The notes under the pieces are model-generated. The model was not told where the DNA came from and did not search any database. It saw nothing but the letters and a program-made list of their open reading frames with translations. Of a stretch of DNA of 64,000 nt, positions 51,480 to 59,594 are shown in pieces; within the stretch, counting starts at the first letter, position 1; every line of letters begins with the position of its first letter. This DNA comes from Noviherbaspirillum_A sp047237965. Its GTDB lineage: Bacteria > Pseudomonadota > Gammaproteobacteria > Burkholderiales > Burkholderiaceae_D. Location of the stretch: assembly GCF_047237965.1 (NCBI RefSeq), contig NZ_JBDFLX010000001.1, positions 2,170,001-2,234,000 on the forward strand, given 5' to 3'. Position numbers and translations under genes: made by a program.

Positions 51480-53501
51480 ATGCCTGTTCCCCTCTTCTTT
51501 TCGCTGCCCGGTTTTCCAAGCAGAAAGCACGCCTGGCGCTGGCTGCTGCCGGTATTCCTGCTGCTGTTGTTCCTGTTTGCGCTGCTGTGGCTGCCCTGGC
51601 AGGCGCAGCACATGGAATCGACCGAGCGCCAGGAGCAGCTGATCGCCGACACGCTGTGGGTGGAGCAGACGGTGCGTTTCCAGCTCGGGCGCAACGAGGA
51701 AAGCCTGCGCCTAGTGGCGTCCGACATGCTGGCCGGCTACCTGGAAGGCCGCAAATGGAACGACAGGCTGGACGCCCTGCTGCGCAACAGCCGGGAACTG
51801 GCGCGGGTGGCCTGGCTGGATGCCGACGGCAACCAGGTCAAGGGCACCGACGACGGCAGCGAACTGACACTGGCCGAGCTGCCGCTGGCCTCGCGCCAGG
51901 CGCTGGAAAAGGCCCGCGACACCCGCACGCCGCAATACGGCCAGCCGGTGCGTTCGTCCAGCGGCGCGATGACGCTGGACTATTACGTGCCGCTCTTGCG
52001 CGGCAGCGAGTACCGGGGCACCCTGGTGGCGACCTACTCCACCGCCAGCATCCTCGACCAGCTGGTGCCATGGTGGTTTGCGCAGGATAACGAGATCCTG
52101 CTCACCGACAGCGACGACACCGTGCTGGACCGGCGCGCCTCGGGCGGCCCCGGCCGCAATGTGTACACCCATACCCGCGCGCTCGACCTGCCGGGCGTGG
52201 TGCTGAACCTGCGCACCAACAGCATCAAGAGCGCGCCGCGGCTGCTGCCCAACCTGCTGGTCGGCTCGGTGATCGTGCTGTCGCTGGGCCTGCTGTGGAG
52301 CCTGGCGGCGCTGTGGCGCGACATCAACCGCCGGCTGGCGGCCGAGGGCGCGCTGCGCCAGCAGGTGTCGTTCCGCGCCGCGATGGAAAACTCGCTGGTG
52401 ACCGGCCTGCGGGCGCGCGACCTGGAAGGACGGGTCACCTATGTCAATCCCGCGTTCTGCCGGATGGTCGGGCTGCCGGCGTCGGACATCATCGGCCGCC
52501 TGCCGCCCATGCCCTACTGGGCGCCGGAAGCGATGGACGAATACCACGACCGGTTTTCCCGGGTGCTGGCCGGCAGCGTCACGCCGCGCTTCGAAACGGT
52601 ATTCCAGCGCGCCGACGGCGAGCGCTTCCCGGTGCTGGTGTTCGAAGCGCCGCTCTTGGACGATGCCGGCCGCCAGACCGGCTGGATGGGCTCGATCCTC
52701 GACGTGTCCGACCTGCGACGCGCCGAGAACATCAACCGCCAGCAGCAGGAAAAGCTGCAGGCCAGCGCCCGCCTGGCCAGCATGGGCGAGATCGCCTCCA
52801 CCCTGGCGCACGAACTCAACCAGCCGCTGGCGGCGATCTCCAGCTATGCCACCGGCGCGCTGAACCTGCTGGAACGGGCGCCGGCAGCCGGCGTCGACCA
52901 CGGCATGCTCAGGAGCGCGCTGGAAAAAGCCAGCGCCCAGGCGCAGCGCGCCGGCCAGATCATCCGCAGCGTCCATGCCTTCGTCAGGAAGCGCGACCCG
53001 GCGCGGATGCCGATCGATGTCGGCCAGCTGCTCGACGGCCTGCTGCCGCTGGTGGAACTGCAGGCGCGCCAGTTCTTCGTGGCCATCCACATCAACAGCG
53101 CGCCCGGCCTGCCCAGGGTGCTGGGCGACGGCGTGATGCTGGAGCAGGTGCTGCTGAACCTGACCCGCAACGGCATCGAGTCGATGCAGACGGTGCAGCC
53201 GGAACGCCGCATCCTGCGCATCCAGGCCGCCCTCGACCAGAGCGCATCCACGCCGATGATCGCTATCTCCGTCACCGACCAGGGCCACGGCATCCCGGAC
53301 GACGTGGCCGAGCGGCTGTTCTCGCCCTTTTTCTCGACCAAGTCCGAGGGCATGGGCATGGGCCTGAACATCTGCCGCACCGTCGTGGAATTCCACGGCG
53401 GCACCCTGAGCCACAGCCATAATCCGCAAGGCGGCACGGTGTTCCGCTTCACGCTGCCGGTCATGACGCGCGCCGCGGATGCGGCGCTGCCTGCGCAATG
53501 A
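51480..53501 (+). CDS. dctS: Sensor histidine kinase, DctS-like
   Basis: 673 residues. TM1 about 20-40, a periplasmic sensor domain (about 45-250) and TM2 about 255-278. A PAS domain (about 296-410, 'ENSLVTGLRARDLEGRVTYV') follows. The H-box is 'ASMGEIASTLAHELNQPLAA' with phospho-acceptor His444. The HATPase comes last ('LNLTRNGIESM', 'VTDQGHGIPDDVAERLFSPF', 'GMGMGLNICRTVVE'). The layout matches DctS of Rhodobacter and FixL/TodS-like kinases, which sense C4-dicarboxylates. It is divergent from dctPQM and is followed by dctR 103 bp later. Confidence 0.88.
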   Translation: MPVPLFFSLPGFPSRKHAWRWLLPVFLLLLFLFALLWLPWQAQHMESTERQEQLIADTLWVEQTVRFQLGRNEESLRLVASDMLAGYLEGRKWNDRLDALLRNSRELARVAWLDADGNQVKGTDDGSELTLAELPLASRQALEKARDTRTPQYGQPVRSSSGAMTLDYYVPLLRGSEYRGTLVATYSTASILDQLVPWWFAQDNEILLTDSDDTVLDRRASGGPGRNVYTHTRALDLPGVVLNLRTNSIKSAPRLLPNLLVGSVIVLSLGLLWSLAALWRDINRRLAAEGALRQQVSFRAAMENSLVTGLRARDLEGRVTYVNPAFCRMVGLPASDIIGRLPPMPYWAPEAMDEYHDRFSRVLAGSVTPRFETVFQRADGERFPVLVFEAPLLDDAGRQTGWMGSILDVSDLRRAENINRQQQEKLQASARLASMGEIASTLAHELNQPLAAISSYATGALNLLERAPAAGVDHGMLRSALEKASAQAQRAGQIIRSVHAFVRKRDPARMPIDVGQLLDGLLPLVELQARQFFVAIHINSAPGLPRVLGDGVMLEQVLLNLTRNGIESMQTVQPERRILRIQAALDQSASTPMIAISVTDQGHGIPDDVAERLFSPFFSTKSEGMGMGLNICRTVVEFHGGTLSHSHNPQGGTVFRFTLPVMTRAADAALPAQ

Positions 53502-53604
53502 GGCGGCGCAGAATGCGCATCGGGAATTTTCGATACACTGGTTTGCCGGAGCCGGAGCTGATGCTGGCGCCACCGCCGCAAACCATCTTTCACCAGGAAC
53601 ACCG

Positions 53605-54195
53605 ATGCTGCACATTGTCGATGACGAGGAAGTGATCCAGGACGCGCTGTCCTGGCTGGCGCAGTCGCGCGGTATCGCCGCCACCGCCTATGACGGCGCC
53701 GACGCCTTCCTCGCCGCGCTGGAAGCCCGGCCCGGCTTCGACGAAGGCGGGGAATGCCTGCTGCTGGACATCCGCATGCCCGGCACCAGCGGCATCGCGC
53801 TGTTCGAGACGCTGGATGCGCGCGGCCTGACGGCGCGGTTGCCGGTGATCTTCCTGACCGGCCACGGCGACGTGCCGATGGCGGTCAGCGCCCTGAAGCG
53901 CGGCGCCTTCGATTTTTTCGAGAAGCCGTTCAACGACAACAGCCTGATGGACCGGGTCGAAGAGGCGCTGGCCGCCTCGCGCAGCGCGGGCGCTTCCGCC
54001 GCCATCCATGACCGCCTGACGGCGCTGTCGGCGCGCGAGCGCGAAGTGCTGGACCTGATCCTGGAAGGCAAGATGAACAAGGTGATCGCCGACTGCCTGG
54101 GCATCTCGATGCGCACGGTGGAAGTGCACCGGGCGCACATCTTCGACAAGATGAACGTCAAGACCGCCGTCGAACTGGCGCGCCTGCTGAAGTAG
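53605..54195 (+). CDS. dctR: FixJ-type response regulator, DctR-like
   Basis: 196 residues from the ATG at 53605, preceded by CCAGGAAC; upstream in-frame codons are not supported. Receiver with 'LHIVDDEEVIQDALSWLAQS', Asp55 in 'LLLDIRMPGTSGIALFET', 'VIFLTGHGDVPMAVSALKRG' and 'FDFFEKPFNDNSL'. The C-terminal LuxR-type HTH is 'LSAREREVLDLILEGKMNKV' and 'IADCLGISMRTVEVHRAHIF'. This is the FixJ/DctR class, not the sigma-54-dependent DctD class. Confidence 0.9.
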   Translation: MLHIVDDEEVIQDALSWLAQSRGIAATAYDGADAFLAALEARPGFDEGGECLLLDIRMPGTSGIALFETLDARGLTARLPVIFLTGHGDVPMAVSALKRGAFDFFEKPFNDNSLMDRVEEALAASRSAGASAAIHDRLTALSAREREVLDLILEGKMNKVIADCLGISMRTVEVHRAHIFDKMNVKTAVELARLLK

Positions 54196-54225
54196 GCGGC
54201 GCAGCATGAACGGCAGGAACGGCGC

Positions 54226-54858
54226 GTGAAGCACAGGCTTGCGGTATTCGACTTCGACGGCACGCTGGCCGACTCGTTTCCCTTCTTTCTCGCCAGCTTC
54301 GGCGAACTGGCCCGTGCCCACGGATTCCGCCCGCTGGACCGCGGCAATCTCGATGAACTGCGCCGGCTCGACGCCAGGCAACTGATGCGCCATGTCGGCC
54401 TGCCGGCATGGAAGGTGCCGCTGGTGGCGATGGATTTCCGGCGCCTGATGGCGGCCAGGACGGCGCAGATCACGCTGTTCGACGGCATGCCCGCCCTGCT
54501 GCGCGACCTGGCCGATGCCGGCGTCGAACTGGCGGTGCTGAGTTCGAATTCGCGCGAGAACGTGCAGGCGGTGCTCGGCCCCGCCCTGAGCGGGCTGATC
54601 CGCCATCTCGATTGCGGCGTGTCGCTGCTGGGCAAGAAGCGCAAGCTGCGCGCGCTGCTCAACCGGACCGGCTTTGCGCCGGGTCAGACCGTGTGCGTAG
54701 GCGACGAGATTCGCGACATCGAGGCCGCCCGCGGCGTGCGGGCCGCCGCCGCCGCGGTCGGCTGGGGCTATACCCTGCCGGACGCGCTGGCGGCGCACCA
54801 GCCCGACACGCTGGCGCACACCGTGGCGCAGCTGCGCGACTACCTGGAACGGGCTTGA
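54226..54858 (+). CDS. HAD-superfamily hydrolase (phosphoglycolate-phosphatase-like)
   Basis: 210 residues from a GTG at 54226 with AGGAAC upstream. HAD motifs: I DFDGTLADS (nucleophile Asp), II 'LAVLSSNSRENVQAV', III Lys in 'GVSLLGKKRKLRALL', and IV 'VCVGDEIRDIEAARG'. The cap is the small helical C1 type. Substrate not predictable; phosphoglycolate or another small sugar phosphate is likely. Same strand as dctR. Confidence 0.88.
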   Translation: MKHRLAVFDFDGTLADSFPFFLASFGELARAHGFRPLDRGNLDELRRLDARQLMRHVGLPAWKVPLVAMDFRRLMAARTAQITLFDGMPALLRDLADAGVELAVLSSNSRENVQAVLGPALSGLIRHLDCGVSLLGKKRKLRALLNRTGFAPGQTVCVGDEIRDIEAARGVRAAAAAVGWGYTLPDALAAHQPDTLAHTVAQLRDYLERA

Positions 54859-54937
54859 TATCCCCCACCGCACCCGGCCCAGGCTTTTCATCCGGTAACA
54901 TGTAGCCTTTCGCCGCACGGCAAGACAGCGCCCCTCC

Positions 54938-55828
54938 ATGTCCATCGCATCCATTCTTCTGCCCGATTTTTCCCTGATCCTGCTTGGCGTGATCCTGATG
55001 CGCATCACCCGCTGGGGCAGCGAATTCTGGGCCGGGCTGGAAAAGATGGTGTATTACGTGCTGTTCCCGGCGCTGCTGTTCTATTCCACCTCGCGCACGC
55101 CGCTGGACTTTTCCGCCACCGGCAGGCTGATCCAGGCGGCGCTGCTGCTGGTGCTGGGCGGCGTGGCGATGGGCTGGCTGGCCAAGCCGCTGTTCAAGGT
55201 CGGGCCGATGAGCTTCGAGTCGGCGCTGCAGACCGCCTTCCGCTTCAATTCCTATATGGCGCTGGCGATTGCCTACCGTCTGGGCGGCGAAAACGGCACC
55301 TCGATGATGGCGCTGATCATCGGTTTCGCGGTCCCGCTGTGCAATATGGCGGCAGTCCATGCGCTGGTCCACAAGAGCGGCGGCCTGGCGAAGGAACTGG
55401 CGAAGAATCCGCTGCTGCTGGCCACCGCCAGCGGCGTGCTGTACAACCTGTCGGGCCTGCCGATGCCGGAGGTGGCCGGCGTGCTGCTGTCGCGCATGGG
55501 CAATGCGTCGATCGCGCTGGGCCTGATCCTGGTCGGCGCCGGCCTGCGGCTGTCGGGACTGTCGGAAGGCAAGGCGATGTCGACCTATTTCATCGCGGTC
55601 AAGCTGCTGGCGATGCCGGCGCTGGCGATGCTGCTGGGCCGCCTGTTCGGGCTGCCCTGGCTGCAGCTGCAGATCCTGGTGATGTTCGGCGCCCTGCCGA
55701 CCGCGTCCAGCGCCTATGTGCTGGCGGCGCGGCTGGGCGGCAATGCGCCGCTGGTGGCCTTCATCATCTCGGCCGGCACGCTGGTGTCGATCGCCACCCT
55801 GCCGCTCTGGCTATACCTGTCGCGCTAA
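54938..55828 (+). CDS. AEC-family permease (auxin efflux carrier / malonate transporter type)
   Basis: 296 residues, about ten membrane segments in two repeats. 'GVILMRITRWGSEFWAGLEK', 'VYYVLFPALLFYSTSRTPL', 'GLPMPEVAGVLLSRMGNASI' and 'LGLILVGAGLRLSG' followed by 'ALPTASSAYVLAARLGGNAP' are AEC hallmarks. Members move organic acids or auxin-like compounds. Its last 18 bp overlap the convergent queG gene. Confidence 0.9.
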   Translation: MSIASILLPDFSLILLGVILMRITRWGSEFWAGLEKMVYYVLFPALLFYSTSRTPLDFSATGRLIQAALLLVLGGVAMGWLAKPLFKVGPMSFESALQTAFRFNSYMALAIAYRLGGENGTSMMALIIGFAVPLCNMAAVHALVHKSGGLAKELAKNPLLLATASGVLYNLSGLPMPEVAGVLLSRMGNASIALGLILVGAGLRLSGLSEGKAMSTYFIAVKLLAMPALAMLLGRLFGLPWLQLQILVMFGALPTASSAYVLAARLGGNAPLVAFIISAGTLVSIATLPLWLYLSR

Positions 55829-56959
55829 CGCATGGCGCGCCAGCGCCCAGGCCACATGTTCCCGCACCAGCGGCGAACCATCCGCCGCGCGTGACTGCAG
55901 CGCGGCGACGATGCCGGCATCGCCGGCCAGCCCGGCATCGGCCGCATTGCCCAGGCCGACGGCGATGTTGCGCAGCCAGCGTTCATGGCCGATGCGGCGG
56001 ATCGCGCTGCCCTGCAGGCGCTGGTCGAATTCCTGCTCGGTCCAGGCGAACAGTTCCGAAAGCGTTGCCTGGTCCAGGCCGTTGCGCACGTCGAAATCCG
56101 GCAGGCTGGCGCGCTGCGCGAACTTGTTCCAGGGGCAGACCAGCTGGCAGTCGTCGCAGCCTAGGATCCGGTTGCCGATCAGCGGCCGCAAGTCGAGCGG
56201 TATGCTGCCTTTCAGCTCGATCGTCAGATAGGAAATGCAGCGCCGCGCATCCATGCGCTGCGGGCCGAGGATGGCCTGCGTCGGGCAGGCCGTGATGCAG
56301 GCCTGGCAGCCGCCGCAATGGGCGCTGACCGGCGCATCGACCGGCAGCGCCAGGTCGGTATAGATCTCGCCCAGGAAATACATCGAGCCGGCGTCGCGGT
56401 TGAGCAGCAGCGTGTGCTTGCCGCGCCATCCGAGGCCGGACTTGTCGGCCAGCGCCACTTCCAGCACCGGCGCCGAATCGGTGAAAACGCGATAGCCGAA
56501 GGCGCCGATTTCCGCCTCCACCCGCTGTGCCAGCTGCTGCAGCCGGCTGCGCAGCACCTTGTGATAGTCGCGGCCGCGGGCATACACCGACACCACCGCC
56601 GCCCGCGGATCGGCCAGGCGCGCCGCCTCCCGCTCGCGCCAGCCGGCGCCGGCGTCGCGCGGCAGATAGTCCATGCGCGCCGCGATCACGCGCCGGGTGC
56701 CGGGCACCAGTTCCGCCGGGCGGGTACGCTTGCTGCCGTGGGCTGCCATATAATCCATCTCGCCGTGGAAGCCGGCGGCCAGCCATGCCTCGAACCCCGG
56801 TTCGCTGGCAGACAGGTCGGCATCGGCGATGCGCACGTCGGCAAAGCCAAGCTCGCGGCCCCAGGCCTTGATGGCCACGGCCAGCGCGTCAAGGTCGATA
56901 GCGTCGATAGCGCTTTCGTGTTGCACAATGATCAATCCCGTTTTCTCTGAGCCAGCCAT
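55811..56959 (-). CDS. queG: Epoxyqueuosine reductase
   Basis: 382 residues. Cobalamin- and Fe-S-dependent last step of queuosine synthesis in tRNA. 'VSVYARGRDYHKVLRSRLQQ', 'FTDSAPVLEVALADKSGLGW' and 'GWRGKHTLLLNRDAGSMYFL' match the substrate domain. Two [4Fe-4S] ligand sets are 'CGGCQACITACPTQAI' and 'CDDCQLVCPWN', with the lone Cys in 'DARRCISYLTIELKG'. A C-terminal HEAT-like helical part follows. The start is 8 bp from the divergent tsaE ATG, so the true start might lie further in. Confidence 0.94.
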   Translation of the reverse strand: MAGSEKTGLIIVQHESAIDAIDLDALAVAIKAWGRELGFADVRIADADLSASEPGFEAWLAAGFHGEMDYMAAHGSKRTRPAELVPGTRRVIAARMDYLPRDAGAGWREREAARLADPRAAVVSVYARGRDYHKVLRSRLQQLAQRVEAEIGAFGYRVFTDSAPVLEVALADKSGLGWRGKHTLLLNRDAGSMYFLGEIYTDLALPVDAPVSAHCGGCQACITACPTQAILGPQRMDARRCISYLTIELKGSIPLDLRPLIGNRILGCDDCQLVCPWNKFAQRASLPDFDVRNGLDQATLSELFAWTEQEFDQRLQGSAIRRIGHERWLRNIAVGLGNAADAGLAGDAGIVAALQSRAADGSPLVREHVAWALARHALARQV

Positions 56960-56967
56960 TTTAAAAG

Positions 56968-57453
56968 ATGCAGCATTTCGAAGCAGAACTGAAGGATGAA
57001 GCCGGCACCCTGGCCCTGGGCGCGGCGCTGTCGCGCGCGCTGGCGCCGGGCCTGACGATCTACCTGCATGGCGACCTCGGCGCCGGCAAGACCGCCCTCA
57101 CCCGCGCGCTGCTGCATGCGGCCGGCCATCCCGGCCATGTGAAGAGCCCGACCTATACCCTGGCCGAGCCCTACACGGTGGAGCTGGCCGGCCAGCCGGT
57201 GGACGTGGTGCATTTCGACCTGTACCGCATGGCCGGCCCGGACGAGTTTCTCGACGCCGGCTTCCGCGACTACTTCAACCACCGCACCGTCTGCATCATC
57301 GAGTGGCCGGAAAAGGCAGAGGGCGTGTTGCCCCCGCCCGACATCAACGTCTTCCTCACCATGCATGGCACAGGCCGTAAGGTAGAATTACAGGCCCTGT
57401 CTCCCCACGGTTCCCAATGTCTCGAACGCCTGCACTTCGCGCCCAACCTGTAA
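56968..57453 (+). CDS. tsaE: tRNA threonylcarbamoyladenosine biosynthesis ATPase
   Basis: 161 residues. P-loop 'LHGDLGAGKTALTRALLHA', 'KSPTYTLAEPY' switch region, 'VVHFDLYRMAGPDEFLDAGF' and 'IIEWPEKAEGVLPP' are diagnostic. It cycles the TsaB-TsaD complex. It overlaps amiC by 37 bp, a conserved coupling of TsaE with a cell-wall amidase. Confidence 0.95.
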   Translation: MQHFEAELKDEAGTLALGAALSRALAPGLTIYLHGDLGAGKTALTRALLHAAGHPGHVKSPTYTLAEPYTVELAGQPVDVVHFDLYRMAGPDEFLDAGFRDYFNHRTVCIIEWPEKAEGVLPPPDINVFLTMHGTGRKVELQALSPHGSQCLERLHFAPNL

Positions 57454-58772
57454 CGTCGCGCAACCGCCGCGTGCTGCTCAAGGCCGGCGGCACCCTGCTG
57501 CTGTCGATGATGGGACCGGCACCGGCGCGTGCCGCGCAGATCGTCGGCGTGCGTGTCTGGCCGGCCGAGGAATATACCCGCGTCACGCTGGAAAACGACA
57601 GCGACCTGAAGACCACCCACTTCCTGGTGAAAGATCCGGAGCGCATGGTGGTCGACATCGAAGGCCTGGACCTGAGCCCGGCCCTGAAGAGCCTGGTGGC
57701 CAAGATCCAGTCCAACGACCCTTATATCCGCCAGGTGCGGGTCGGGCAGAACCGGCCCGGCGTGGTGCGCCTGGTGTTCGACCTGAAGGAGGAAGTACGG
57801 CCGCAGGTGTTCGTGCTGCCGCCGGTGGGCAGCTACCAGCACCGGCTGATCTTCGACCTCTACCCGGTCAATCCGCCCGACCTGATCGCCGCGCTGATCG
57901 AAAAGGGCGACTGGATGAAGGAATTGCCCAAGGGGCCTTCGCGGGAGCTGCCGCCGGAATTCGGCGCGCCTGCGCTGGAAAACCGGCCGCTGCCCAAGCC
58001 GCAGCCGTCCGAGCCGCAGATCGCGAAGAAGGAGCCGCAGGAAGACGCCCCGCCCAACCTGAACCGCATGATCACCATTGCGCTCGACCCCGGCCATGGC
58101 GGCGAGGACCCGGGCGCGGTCGGCGCTTCCGGCAGCTTCGAGAAGGACGTGGTGCTGGCCATCGCCAAGCGGCTCAAGGCCAAGATCGAGCAGCAGCCCA
58201 ACATGCGGGTGATGCTGACCCGCGACGCCGATTATTTCGTGCCGCTGCAGGTGCGGGTGCAGAAGGCGCGCAAGGTGCAGGCCGACCTGTTCGTGTCCAT
58301 CCATGCCGACGCCTTCGTCGAGCCGACCGCCCGCGGCTCCTCGGTGTTCGCGCTGTCGGAAAAGGGCGCCAGCTCGACCGCCGCGCGCTGGCTGGCCAAC
58401 AAGGAAAACGCGGCCGACCTGATCGGCGGCGTGAACCTGCGCGGCCAGGACAGGCAACTGGCCAGCGTGCTGCTGGACCTGTCCACCACCGCCCAGATCA
58501 ATGACAGCATGAAGCTCGCGCGCGCGGTGTTGAATGAAATCGGCGGCATCAACCGGCTGCACAAGCGCTCGGTGGAACAGGCCGGCTTTGCGGTACTGAA
58601 AGCACCGGACATTCCCAGCATCCTGGTCGAAACCGCCTTCATCTCCAACCCGGAGGAGGAAGCGCGGCTGACCGACAACGGCTACCAGGACCAGATGGCG
58701 GAGGCGCTGATGACCGGCATCCGCAAGTACTTCTCGAAGAACCCGCCGCTGGCCAGGAACAAGCTGACCTGA
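57417..58772 (+). CDS. amiC: N-acetylmuramoyl-L-alanine amidase (AmiC-type)
   Basis: 451 residues. A twin-arginine signal 'SRNRRVLLKAGG' then 'LLLSMMGPAPARA' indicates Tat export. N-terminal AMIN domain (about 40-150) targets septal peptidoglycan. A Pro-rich linker leads to the zinc Amidase_3 domain: 'ITIALDPGHGGEDPGAVGAS' (His), 'FEKDVVLAIAKRL' (Glu), 'DLFVSIHADAF' (His) and 'SILVETAFISNPEEE' (Glu). Cleaves septal peptidoglycan for daughter-cell separation. Confidence 0.95.
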   Translation: MSRTPALRAQPVTSRNRRVLLKAGGTLLLSMMGPAPARAAQIVGVRVWPAEEYTRVTLENDSDLKTTHFLVKDPERMVVDIEGLDLSPALKSLVAKIQSNDPYIRQVRVGQNRPGVVRLVFDLKEEVRPQVFVLPPVGSYQHRLIFDLYPVNPPDLIAALIEKGDWMKELPKGPSRELPPEFGAPALENRPLPKPQPSEPQIAKKEPQEDAPPNLNRMITIALDPGHGGEDPGAVGASGSFEKDVVLAIAKRLKAKIEQQPNMRVMLTRDADYFVPLQVRVQKARKVQADLFVSIHADAFVEPTARGSSVFALSEKGASSTAARWLANKENAADLIGGVNLRGQDRQLASVLLDLSTTAQINDSMKLARAVLNEIGGINRLHKRSVEQAGFAVLKAPDIPSILVETAFISNPEEEARLTDNGYQDQMAEALMTGIRKYFSKNPPLARNKLT

Positions 58773-58815
58773 GCGGCGAACGCGCCGGGCGGGTTAATCC
58801 AGATGACTGCGTGGC

Positions 58816-59460
58816 TTAACCGCGTGCAAAGCGGCGGTAGAACTTCAGCATCACGCCCAGCGCCACCGGAATCACCGCGGCGCCTACGCCGATCAGGACG
58901 ATGGTGGTCAGGTGGTCGCGGATGATGGGGATATTGCCGAAGAAGTATCCGGCCGCCACCAGGCCCACCACCCACAGCAGCGCGCCGGTCACGTTATACA
59001 GCTGGAACTTGGCAAAGCTCATGTTCGACACGCCGGCCACGAACGGCGCGAAGGTGCGCACCACCGGCACGAAGCGCGCCAGGATGATGGTCTTGCCGCC
59101 GTGGTTCTCGTAGAAGGCATGGGTTTTTTCCAGCGCCGCGCGGTCCAGCCAGCGGTAGTCATGGGTAAACACCTTCTGGCCGATGGCACTGCCGATCAGG
59201 TAGTTCACGGTATTGCCGGCAATCGCCGCAAACAGCAGCAGGCCCATCAGCAGCCAGACATTCAGTTCGCCGGTGGCGGCAAAGGCGCCGCCGATGAACA
59301 GCAGGGTGTCGCCGGGCAGGAAAGGAAACACGACCAGGCCGGTCTCGGCAAACACGATGGCGGAAAGCACGCCATAGACCATCTGGCCATATTCGGCGAT
59401 GACCTTGCCGAGAGACTTGTCGACATGCAGGATCATGTCGACGAGTTGCATGAAATCCAT
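58816..59460 (-). CDS. DedA-family membrane protein
   Basis: 214 residues from the ATG at 59460, with AAGGAAA upstream. Four to five membrane segments and the SNARE-assoc/DedA motif: 'FAETGLVVFPFLPGDTLLFI', 'AAIAGNTVNYLIGSAIGQKV', 'GGKTIILARFVPVVRTFAPF' and 'GVSNMSFAKFQLYNVTGALL'. The acidic E/D and the RxxPxxR arginines required in E. coli homologues are present. DedA proteins act as undecaprenyl-phosphate or lipid flippases or in membrane homeostasis. Convergent with amiC. Confidence 0.93.
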   Translation of the reverse strand: MDFMQLVDMILHVDKSLGKVIAEYGQMVYGVLSAIVFAETGLVVFPFLPGDTLLFIGGAFAATGELNVWLLMGLLLFAAIAGNTVNYLIGSAIGQKVFTHDYRWLDRAALEKTHAFYENHGGKTIILARFVPVVRTFAPFVAGVSNMSFAKFQLYNVTGALLWVVGLVAAGYFFGNIPIIRDHLTTIVLIGVGAAVIPVALGVMLKFYRRFARG

Positions 59461-59582
59461 TGTTTTCCTTGTAAAAATGTTAAAGAAAGGCCGCAAAATC
59501 ATACACTACGACTTGCCGGAACGACCATCCTTGCCGGGCGTTCAACGCTCGACGGCGCGCAAACCTGGTGTTCGCAGAAGGC

Positions 59583-59588
59583 TATAAT
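59583..59588 (+). promoter_or_regulatory. Candidate -10 (TATAAT) directly before mutL
   Basis: A perfect TATAAT ends 6 bp before the mutL ATG at 59595. No good -35 is visible. If used, transcription would start at or very near the ATG, giving a leaderless message. Confidence 0.35.
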
Positions 59589-59594
59589 CGCTGT

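Noticed and set aside
51328..51480. Sigma-54 promoter for dctP (TGGAAC...TTGC)
   Set aside because: The spacing between the two elements is 3 instead of 5, and the partner regulator is LuxR-type rather than NtrC-type.
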